Shown here: piece after piece, positions 37,806 through 47,781 of the stretch
How positions within the stretch are numbered: position 1 is the first letter of the stretch
Layout: each line of letters opens with the position of its first letter
Origin: Anisakis pegreffii
Taxonomy: Eukaryota; Nematoda; Chromadorea; Rhabditida; Anisakidae
DNA length: 64,000 bases
Assembly (NCBI GenBank): GCA_035041965.1
Contig: JAPYMA010000736.1
Coordinates: 186,001 to 250,000, forward strand
Direction of reading: 5' to 3'
Program-made: the position numbers and the translations under genes
The notes under the pieces: generated by a model
Databases searched by the model: none
What the model saw: only the letters and a program-made list of their open reading frames with translations
What the model was told of the DNA's origin: nothing

Positions 37806-40800
37806 TCATCTCGCCGCTATGCAATCGTCTTGTCGACCTTCGGTGAACACGAAATAGTACATGATCAAAAATATCACGAATATCAACGGATAGAACACAC
37901 GGCAGAAGTTGTCGATGTAGCTGAAAGGCGGCGTACGGTATCACTTAAAATCATATGTCACGCATAGCATCACTTAATCGTGTGATCAAAACGATGCAGT
38001 TGTTGATCAGATAAATTTTCTCGCTGAAAAATCAATATCGTAGTTGAAAATGTGGGTACCCGGTTAATCTGCCTAAAGATATTTAGCCTAACGACAGTTT
38101 GCCTAAAGACACATTGCCTAACGGACAGTTTGCCGAAAGGACAGTTTGCCTATTAGGCGAAATATCCATTAAAAAACCGTAAGTTAGGCAAACTGTCGTT
38201 AGGCAAACTGTCCGTTAGGTAAATTGTCCGTCAGGCAAATTGTCCGTCAGGCAATGTGTCCTTTAGGCAAACTGTCGTTAGGCAAAATGTCTTTCGGCAG
38301 ATTGACCGGTCGCGGAAAAATCATATCATAGTTGATCATAGTACACTGCTTACCGTCCAGTCTTATGATAACGATTCGCCTTCGACAACATCGCGTCTTT
38401 TGCCTCTTGTGTAGCTTCGTACTTCTTCTTGGTGGCGCACTTCCTCTGAAACCCTCAAGATCTCAGAAATTGTATTCAAATAAAATTCATTTTCGTCCCT
38501 AATCTGTCTTCAAGCTTGTCCTCATCGCTTTGATTATATTCTGTTGTGGAATTGAAGGCCTATACATTATTTAGTAATGTGTAATTGAGCGAAATTTCTA
38601 GATTTCAAAGCTGACCTATACCATAATCCAGCAATTCCAGCTTCATGACTGATTATCTCGTGAAACTAATAATGAAATTCAGTCTAATCGTCAGTGCGAA
38701 GTAGAAGAATTACGATTCTTGATCCATTTGCCATACAGATCATTCAGATCAGTTTCTAGCTGAATTCGTAAGTTATAGAGCAAAATCAAAGCATTGAATG
38801 TTTGTTGAGTCATCACTTTGGAGAACACACAAACGGCAAGAATTCCAAGACGGAATCATAAGTTAAGGAACTGAAGAACTCTATAGGAAATAATGCACTG
38901 ATGAATTACCAGTTGCCTGGCACGTTTATCGAAGCCAATCACAAACAACGTTTGTAGCAACGTGAAGAAAACAAATCCAGTTATGAAACCAAACCATAAA
39001 TCTATTGCCTGAAATTCGGCGTTAACATCACGATTGGTCAGCAAGAATTCCGAGTACTTGAACAGATCCCCCTCCCCCGTTCGTGTGACAGATTCGAACG
39101 ATACGAAATCGGAGATCAATCCAGATCAATCAATCAATTGTTAAGGAAAGGTTCCACTTGATCAAGCCGAGACAAACACCTTAAGATATGAGACGCTTGG
39201 TAGATGCTCACGAGTGCCAGCCGATTCGGTGGATAAGGTCAAAAGTACTGTGACTGCCACGCCGATTCGACCCTCCATAAACTCTTCTGGTAGCCAAACG
39301 CCTACCTGCAAAAATTTTTTTTCTGACAAAGAAATTTTCACCTGTGCGTAGGAAATTTTGGGTCGAGAATCGTTTAGGTCAGTCCGATTGAATGAACCTG
39401 GAAGCCCCATTCATGATCTTAGAATCATGCCGAGTACAAGAAGCTTCATTAACGTACCCACGAGAACATCAGGGCAAGCGTTGTCGGGATATAAGTTTGG
39501 GCAATATGAAAGCCAACATCGCGTTTCAGTCTGAAGACGGCTCGAAGACACGAAAAATCGCCTGAAGTTCATTTTTTTATAAGATGATTGCATTCGTCCT
39601 AGATAACCGACCAGATTTCCTTGTCCTGTCGCACACCGTTGGCTCGTATCTGGCTATATAAAGCTCAGGCAGTTTCACGTCGGGATTTTTATCGATGGCA
39701 TCGTTTTTGCGCGAAAACCACTCGAAACGAACAGTCTCCAACGGATACGCAACTGGAATAAACTTAAGATTATGCATAGAATGCGTTGGAATGATTTGAA
39801 TTCAGGATTATCATGTACATTTACTTATACGTACATAGTCGTTCACTTCCTCACATAGGCGCTGATAGTGAGTACGTTTAACTTACAGTTCAGGATTAAT
39901 ATAAAACAAATACATGAAATTGATTTGATCTCTTACGATTAAAAAATGATCAGCTATAATTTTTTCGATAATGATTCTATTGTGCCGATAAGTTGATTCA
40001 AGCAGATACTGAGCCGTGTACGTGAATTCAAATATTCAAAAATACCTTCTTCATCCATCATTTGCTTTAGACTTATCAGCACAATAGAATTTGCTTCCTA
40101 TACCCTTTTGCAGTCTTGTCATAGCCATAAGAATAAGAGGATTACACAAAATGTCAAGATTACACAACATTAGTTTCGATCCCAATAAATTCTTCAGTTC
40201 ATCCAGCATTCATTGGGACAAAAATTGGCCAGATCCATCAAACTATCGATCAATCGCTGAATCACTAACACTTTCATCATGGAATGTCTCTAGAAGTGAC
40301 TTACAAGATTTGATACGCAGATCACAGGTTTGCTTATCGTGCGGATACTTGCACAACACCAAATTACATGCTGGTTTCAGCTTAATCCTGGAATCAGATC
40401 AGCTCTCAATAACGCAAATGAGAACTATTAAAATCCTCGCCGCAATTGCCGCAAGATTCTATGCTGCCGAGTTGAACTCAAACGCAATGAAACGCCATGA
40501 CTAAAAAGTGATGTTCTATACCATTTTTTTAAGAAAACTGTTCCATTCTGTTCCATTTTGGGCTCAAAAATGGCCGCCTCTATTCTGTTCCTTGCTCATT
40601 TGCGAATTTATTCTATTCTATACCATGGAACAGAACAGGAATAGAACAGTTTAACTGTTTAAGGAATAGAGACATCACTAGCCATGGCTAAATGAATATA
40701 TTTCACACAAACCTTGTCTCATATAACACCAAACCATCCGAAAAAATACGCATCAAGAAGTTTAGAAACGTGACATCGTGGAATTCGGCTTCTTTTGCAT

Positions 40801-43800
40801 TTGCAAAAAACGGATCCGGTCGCCAGATCTTCTCCAAAATCTCCTCCTCTTTCACTAAAATCGGCTTCTCGTACGGATTCACCAAACGCGGATCACGCCA
40901 TGCCATCATTAAATAGATATCCATATCATAGTCCTTAACGTTTTGTGATGTTGAGAAAATTGCGATGAACAAATGAAAGCTGCTGATTATCCATCCATAT
41001 ATAAATAGAACCAACAGATAAAGTCACTCGGCGGATCTCCAAGAAGATGGAATGACGACGATATGGGAAACGGGAAGCAAACTCAGGGATTAACGGAATC
41101 GCATTGTAGCCAGCAACTGTGTTTTGGACAGCCGATGAGTCGCAGTTAATTCATATGGTAAACGAGACTTCATCTTATCCTAATTGTGAGCATTCAGCAT
41201 ACTAGTAAAGTTGGATAATTAAGTTGAACATAACTGGGATTTGCACTGATTGTAAGTTAAAACTTTGATTTTTGATCTGAACAGATCAAATGATCTCAAT
41301 GTATCATTATAATTGTCAGTCTCCCCTCAGCACTTCATTGAAATGAAAATCAAAAATTCACGCGATTTCAGCACTCAACTCTGTGTTTACTTGAACCAAA
41401 ACTCTTAAAATTTTAGTCAACCTAGAATTTAGCAGGGAACTGGAAACCAACCATAGTGGATGCTTCAAAATTACTCATCGACTCAATATAGATGCCGAAT
41501 CGAACCACCACAGCACTACCCTGGAAGACGATTGGCGGCGAAAACGCATCGTATTTGTTTTTGTTGAGTACTGGTAAGATGAATGATCCACCCAGAGTTC
41601 TGAATCATTTAAAATTTTTGAAACGAAATTTTTTGAACTCTTCAATTCGCGAATACTTTCAAAGAGAAGCACTAAAATCCCAAGCCGCGTTGACAAAATA
41701 AAAGCTGATCTATCAAGTTTTGATAGATCAGCTTGTGAAAGTAGAAAAAAGTGCGAAAGTTGCTATGTGCCGAGTTGCTAGGGCTCTCGACAAGCCGAAA
41801 ACATTCCAGCGAAAGCTTCAGAAAGCACTGACCGTGTCGAGAGGTTTGTCCGCGTTAGAATCTCATCAACTTCAACGTCGTTTCGAAGCTTCTCGGCTAA
41901 TTCTGTCAAATTAACCCCGGCCATCTCCAGCGCTGTTACATTCACTCCGATTGGACCCTCGATTTCAATACCTATCAAATTATTTCCGAGAGTAAAACAA
42001 CAGTGAGATAGCGATAACGTTCAGGCAGGCAGGCAATCCAACTGGCGATTTTTCCTTTACATATAATTGTTAAGTACCATTACAGGGTATCCAAATTCCG
42101 GAGACTAGTTTGCTGATACTAATAATAAGATCTATTCGATCTGCAATGCTAATCTTTTGAAAATTAAAATCTTTTAAAGCGCTACTTTGATACTTAGTCA
42201 GTTCCACTCACAAAAATGCTTTTAAGAGCTCAAATAGAACATCAGAATCACTCTGTTTTTGCCATTATGATTGATAAAAGTGTTTGCGAAAGCATGCGAA
42301 GTCAGTCAATCCAGCAGCAGCACCTTCGAAAGCACTCGCGTTGAATTCATCCACAGCAGACGGTACGAAATCTGCGCATATACCCGGTAGAAAGAAGCCG
42401 ATTTTCTCGTAACGTTTGAAGAGATGTTCCGGGATTTGCAGCTGCAGTGCATTGGCCACTTCGAATGAGTTTATCGTCATTGTGGCGCTGAAAGCGAAAC
42501 TTCTCTAATTAGTCGACTATTCCTAACGATTGATCTACTCGGTTGCATTAATCGTTTGTTATTGATAACGAAAAATTACTGATTTACTACTGTTGGTTGT
42601 TCCAAACAACTACTTTGAAGGATCGTTGAACAAGTGTTCAATCAATCAATTGGAATGTATTTTTGGGCTTCTTCTGAGTCCCTCTCCATAGAAATCATTT
42701 GGCAATATAGGAGAGTAGCCCAAAATCTCTGTGCTTGCCAGATCAATAATCCAAGTTCGGATTTCACGAAGACAGATGATTCCAAACGCTGTTATCGTTA
42801 GCTGCGCGGATTGTTATAAATATTGAACTTTTAGCTATGAACTTCATCGTTGAATTTGATGGGTATGATTGGTATACGGTCGTTGGATACCACTTACCCA
42901 GACTCATCACTTGCATCTATTGTGACAAATGCAGGCTTATCTGAGCTCGTATCAGTCGCACCGTCTTCGGAAGCATTTCGACGTGTTGCAGTCACGAATG
43001 TCATTGTCATTGATGAAGCTTTATCGAATTTCGACGCTTCGATAACCAAATCCTGAAAATTGAGATCGCAAAATTTTCGCTCACTGAATGAAAGTGGATT
43101 TTGCTTATTGTAGGTCGGATTTCGAAGAGATATCTCACCTCAAGCCAAAAATCGTCATCGTCAGTGGGCGCGATTGAAGATGTCTTTTGCTGATGATGGA
43201 CTGAAGCGGCATCAGCGTTAGTGATCTTCCGCTTCGTACGTACCGCTATTGTAGCGACGGTTTTCGAGTTTCTGCAACCGGGAATGCGTTTGCTATGCGA
43301 TCAGGATTTCACAATGAATCAATCTTTCATATAATCGAGTTTCACGAAATCTGCCGCAGGTATAATTGAGAAGTTATTCCAAAAAGAAAGGACAGATGGA
43401 AGTTCATATGGAAGTCCATTCCAATTGCGTTTCACTATAAGCATTTTTACCACCTCATATTATTTTGACCCTCCTCTTCAGATCGTTTGGCTCTGCCTTG
43501 ATCCATGTCGCGAGCTTCTTCAGCTATCCGTCGTCCGCTTGAATCAGACGAAGCAGTGGTCAACGGCATCTCCGTTGTGTTTGTTGTTGTTGCTAGTGAC
43601 AGTGAATTATTCCCTAACACCTCGTCTTCGATATCCGCGTTAGTGATGTTATTGATAAGTTCATTCAGCTGATGTGCAAATTGGGTTAGTCGTTCCTCGT
43701 TCGGATGCAATTCTTCCTGGATAATAAACGTTTTGTTGAAGTCCAACGTGAAAATCTCGATTTAGATATCCACACCCTCCGAATATCTTCTCACCCGAAA

Positions 43801-46800
43801 ATGAATCTATTTTCCCAGATAAGAAAGAAAAACTTCCCACAGAAATTTCTCAACTTCAACTTCAACTTGTGATCTATTCAGTCATCATTTGATAATAGCA
43901 GTTTTCTAAGCAATCAAAATTTCCAGTTAAATAGAGTGTAGATAGCGAATTCATTATTTTGTTATCATAAGGTTATATTTCCTGGGAAATTTGGAATGTT
44001 TGTCGTAGATTTTTTGAGTGCAGTCAAAATCTTGTGCAAAATTATGTCCACCGCACCTTGTATGGATCACATATGAGCGATTCTTCTCGAACCCCGATGC
44101 GTTTCGCATCATCCGTTGTTGTAAACCACAGTTCACGATCATAATTTCCGCAGATCTCTCGATACAACAGTCCAACGGCCTGAAATGATCCACCATGGAT
44201 AATGTGTGGTGCTGGAAATTCTCTCCTCTGATGAAATTACTAAAATTTTCAGCTCCATTTGTTGTTGACTCCTTAACTTACATTTTATTCAGCACTAATT
44301 GTAAGACGGCAGATTCTCCCATCGTATTATTGGAATCTAAATCGTTGGAGAATCTCAACTCCAACTACAATACTAAGAGATTAAAAAAGTCGGAAGCGGA
44401 GGATTTTGCAATAGTTTATGGTAGCAGTAGTACCTCTGGGCTAGCTTGATTACGGTAACTAGCCACGCCCACAAATTAAAGTAATTCGCTGAGCCCACAT
44501 TTAGGCCACGCCCACTTTTGTTTCTTCAACTGAAACACCCTCGACTACCTTATATTTCTCCAATAGTTCACTTGATAAGCCAAGTTCCTCAAGACGCTCT
44601 TCAATGTCCACTAATTCACTTTCGATCACACCGAATTCCGAAGCATTTCTCCCAGTGAATTCAGCCAAAGTTTCATTGAAATCACCGTCACCAGCCTGAA
44701 GAAACTAGCGATTATTCTTTATTTTTTATCCTCAATGAATCCGATTTGCTTTTAAATCAGATCCTTACAAGATCCTTCGATGTACCCAATAGGTAGAACA
44801 TTTCCAGCGAATTCTCAGTCTATCGGTTTAGATTGACTTACACCTCGCAAAGGCTAGTGAACTTCGTGACCGGTCAATATGCCTAAAGACATTTTGCCTA
44901 ACGGACAGTTTGCCTAAGGAACAGTTTACCTATTAGGCGAAATATCCATTAAAAAACCGTAAGTTAGGCAAACTGTCCGTTAGGCAATGTGTCTTTAGGC
45001 AAACTGTCGATAGACAAAATGTCCTTAGGCAGATTGACCGGGTCCCGTGAACTTGAGTGAAACCGGACGAATTTTGAGCAATAGATTTTAAGAAGAGCAT
45101 GGAATTTGCAAGTTTGGCCTGCAAGATTGCAAATCCACGAACGAATGATAATGTTCAGAAAAATACCAACATCAGTTCGATCGAAGCTATCATCAGCTGT
45201 CGAAATATTGTTCGTATTCCAATACTGTACCCAAGGCTCGCATTCTTTCATTGTTGTCACATTCAAGCCGTGATCGTAGGCCTGCAACAACGGTTTGAAC
45301 CTCATGCCGAGCCCAATTTCAGAACTAAGCGAAAACCCTCGACAATATATATGCTGTCCTGAAAGCTGAGAATCTGCTGAATCTGATGGTAACAAGAAAT
45401 TATGGTGTTGCTGAGCAAACTTGAGAGTACAGGTAGTTTGAAAATGGTACTCCAGATATTCCTATAGAATTGTATCATTGATCTCATCGCATAGATCAAA
45501 TGTGCACACTTTAGTGGCATTATAGAATCGCTGAAGCAGTTTGACATATCCTCAGAAAATCAGTTATATCTCTTTAACTATGCAAAATCCCTCGACAACA
45601 TATATACTATTCTGAAAGCTGAGAATCTGCTGAATCTGATGGTAACAAGAAATAGAGGTGTTGCTGAGCAAACTTGAGAGTACAGGTAGTTTGAAAATGG
45701 TACTCCAGATATTCCTATAGAATTGTATCATTGATCTCATCGCATAGATCAAATGTGCACACTTTAGTGGCATTATAGAATCGCTGAAGCAGTTTGACAT
45801 ATCCTCAGAAAATCAGTTATATCTCTTTAACTATGCAAAATCCCTCGACAACATATATACTATTCTGAAAGCTGAGAATCTGCTGAATCTGATGGTAACA
45901 AGAAATAGAGGTGTTGCTGAGCAAACTTGAGAGTACAGGTAGTTTGAAAATGGTACTCCAGGTATTCCTATAGAATTGTATCATTGATCTCATCGCATAG
46001 ATCAAATGTGCACACTTTAGTGGCATTATAGAATCGCTGAAGCAGTTTGACATATCCTCAGAAAATCAGTTATATCTCTTTAACTATGCAAAATCCCTCG
46101 ACAACATATATACTATTCTGAAAGCTGAGAATCTGCTGAATCTGATGGTAACAAGAAATTGTGGTGTTGCTGAGCAAACTTGAGAGTACAGGTAGTTTGA
46201 AAATGGTACTCCAGATATTCCTATAGAATTGTATCATTGATCTCATCGCATAGATCAAATGTGCACACTTTAGTGGCATTATAGAATCGCTGAAGCAGTT
46301 TGACATATCCTCAGAAAATCAGTTATATCTCTTTAACTATGCAAAATCCCTCGACAACATATATACTATTCTGAAAGCTGAGAATCTGCTGAATCTGATG
46401 GTAACAAGAAATTATGGTGTTGCTGAGCAAACTTGAGAGTACGGGTTGTTTGAAATGGTACTCTTGATAAATCGCTCAGCTATACAACATGTCTACATTA
46501 ATTTGACTATATGTAAGCGAAGTATGCAAAATCGGTTGATAACATGGCCTTCCGCCAACTCACTGAAATACCTTATACGTAGAATCAATCCAGAGAACCA
46601 TCATGTTCGACTGCTCGTTAACAGAATCTTTCTCCTCTGACATTGTTGAAGCCGTCTCATTGTAGACCTCGACATCCAGAGATTCGTTTTCCGTGTCGTT
46701 CCTCCCATCTGTCTGGAATATGCTCTGAACGGCTGAAAATGGCCAACGTTTTCGAATGTTCCCAAGAAATCTGACAATTTTTCAGGAATTTAACGCCTTC

Positions 46801-47781
46801 GAAGCCATGCAATCGAGTCTTACCATCCGTTGTTGCAAGCTCTTCGGTGGTTGTTTGGTACAGAGGAGACTGAGTGACCTGTGCGGCTTTCGAAGAAGCT
46901 TCAGTTAAAGTTTCGGGTATGTCAGTAGTTGATCGTTCAGATGCGAGCTGAGTGATCCGATGACGGGATAGATCAATACGGTTCACCAACAATGAGCCGT
47001 CATAGTCCCACATATCTTCAGTGCTGTTCCTGAAATTGGAAGCTTCGTTTCACGCAGACGTGATTCAACTATGAAGAAGTCAAGAATGCAGAGCTTGAAT
47101 GGGTACACGTAAGTAATGGTACCAGGTCAATCTGCCTAAAGACTCATTGAAACTCTTAGGAAATAGAAATTCTAAGCAGAAATCGAGAAATTAAGCCATA
47201 TATTTACGTCAGAATCTGTATTATTTGATCGTTGTCATCGCCGGCGACATCTTCAAAACTATTTAAAGGTTCGATTTGTTCGTTTGACCTGTAAACATTG
47301 CTTGTTTTCAGCTCTCAAACACGTATGAGAACTTGAAGTTTCACTGAATTTTTGAGAGCCAAGCTATGGAGCTATCCGTTCGCAGGTGACAATGAATTTG
47401 AAGGCTGATTAGATTTAACGTTTAGAAACCCAGGAGCCTGTCAGTAAACGATCAGAAATCAGCAAATATAATCACTAAATCGGTGATTTGGTTTGCAGGA
47501 AACGCAAAAGGCTGCTAAAGTTGCAAATCTACAAGAGACATTTGTTTCGGCTTCTTCGTCAACAATTCATCCTCATTGAAATCGTTCAGTTGATCCGGTT
47601 TGGCGAATGCGCTGCTAGCTTTGCCCATTGCTGGCCATTTTCGATAGTCGTTTGCTGCAGCAGCCTTATCCAGTCGTTTCGTAAGCGCATCTGCCTGAGT
47701 GATCACCATCAAAAGAGCCATCAGAATCGAAATTGATTTGGCCCATTTGATGGGCATTCGGCCTGGACTTAGAGAAGCCAT
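37806..47781 (-). CDS. Cys-loop ligand-gated ion channel subunit with giant N-terminal ectodomain
   Basis: About 21-22 exons on the minus strand. Channel part: 41570-41452, 40933-40713, 40387-40305, 39752-39612, 39561-39458, 39305-39180, 39008-38910, 38445-38354, 37920-37806. Seen: LNKNKYDAFSPP; AWRDPRL; IWRPDPFFANAKEAEFHDVT; a Cys-loop of exactly 13 spacing residues (CNLVLCKYPHDKQTC); YPLETVRFEWF; a second Cys pair (CDRTRKSGDFSC); M1 GFHIAQTYIPTTLALMFSW; M2 GVAVTVLLTLSTESAG; M3 AIDLWFGFITGFVFFTLLQT; M4 VFYPLIFVIFLIMYYFVF; end DDCIAAR. The two disulfide loops fit the GluCl/GlyR-like branch. Upstream, in unbroken phase, lie 47288-47208, 47029-46824, 46732-46572, 45281-45171, 44695-44549, 44179-44057, 43716-43454, 43271-43139, 43052-42898, 42487-42324, 41971-41792. 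The first exon 47781-47533 carries a signal peptide; its link to the next exon is unproven. Total about 1,026 residues. Confidence 0.88.
38058..38312. mobile_element. Palindromic GCCTAA-family MITE, copy C
   Basis: The longest copy, with extra internal blocks (duplicated GTCCGTCAGGCAAATT units near 38225-38260). It lies in the last intron of the channel gene, between the M3-M4 loop exon and the M4 exon. Confidence 0.8.
40506..40671. mobile_element. hAT-like MITE with AGTGATGT termini
   Basis: About 165 bp starting AGTGATGTTCTATACCATTT and ending AATAGAGACATCACT, with self-complementary arms built from TGTTCCATTC / GGAACAGAAC. AGTGATG-type ends resemble hAT transposons. The flanks GCCATGACTAAA (left) and GCCATGGCTAAA (right) are near-identical direct repeats. 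It lies in the channel intron just upstream of the Cys-loop exon. Confidence 0.65.
42665..42815. repeat. Dispersed repeat S, copy 2 (inverted, truncated)
   Basis: Reads CTGAGTCCCTCTCCATAGAA, CAATAATCCAAGTTCGGATT and GATGATTCCAAACGCTGTTA, then TCGTTAGCTGCGCGG: the reverse complement of 18215-18365. It lies in a channel-gene intron. Confidence 0.8.
44869..45044. mobile_element. Palindromic GCCTAA-family MITE, copy D
   Basis: Ends ACCGGTCAATATGCC / CAGATTGACCGGGT. The flanks GTGAACTTCGTGA (left) and CGTGAACTTGAGTGA (right) share GTGAACTT, a candidate 8-bp target-site duplication. It lies in an intron of the channel ectodomain region. Confidence 0.8.
45310..46455. repeat. 253-bp tandem repeat array (about 4.5 copies)
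   Basis: The marker CTCGACAA recurs at 45338, 45591, 45844, 46097 and 46350, an exact 253-bp period. Copies differ at only a few bases. Each unit includes CTATGCAAAATCCCTCGACA and AGCTGAGAATCTGCTGAATC. The array fills most of a channel intron (45282-46571). Each monomer holds a 78-codon open frame on the minus strand, but 253 is not a multiple of 3, so the frame cannot run through the array and is probably not coding. Confidence 0.9.
47115..47150. mobile_element. Fragment of the palindromic GCCTAA MITE
   Basis: GGTACCAGGTCAATCTGCCT followed by AAAGACTCATTG matches one terminus of the family; the rest of the element is missing. It is in the channel intron between 47029 and 47208. Confidence 0.55.

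Larger units (their letters stand above)
41792..47781 (-). other. Exons coding the ~660-residue ectodomain extension of the channel
   Basis: These exons precede the ligand-binding domain and join it in phase without a break from 47288 onward. The start (MASLSPGRMPIKWAKSISI, then LMALLMVITQADA) is a signal peptide. The rest is acidic and Ser/Thr-rich, with about sixteen N-glycosylation sequons and few Cys (KECEPWVQYW, REICGNYDREL, SLICDPYK, LPGICADF). I do not recognise a known domain. The most structured-looking parts are EELHPNEERLTQFAHQLNEL and the segment just before the channel (NALQLQIPEHLFKRYEKIG, then VNLTELAEKLRNDVEVDEIL). An 8-nt microexon at 47437-47430 would bridge exon 1 (phase 0) to exon 2 (phase 2), but that is only a hypothesis. 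Confidence 0.7.

Noticed and set aside
40091..40504. 137-codon open frame on the plus strand in a channel intron, looking like a nested gene
   Set aside because: Its opposite strand carries the Cys-loop exon (40387-40305) in perfect phase, so the plus-strand frame is an antisense shadow.
45302..46306. Repeated 78-codon open frames (start MSNCFSDSIMPLKCAHL) in the 253-bp array
   Set aside because: They repeat because the DNA repeats. The period is not a multiple of three, and single relatives elsewhere do not keep the frame.
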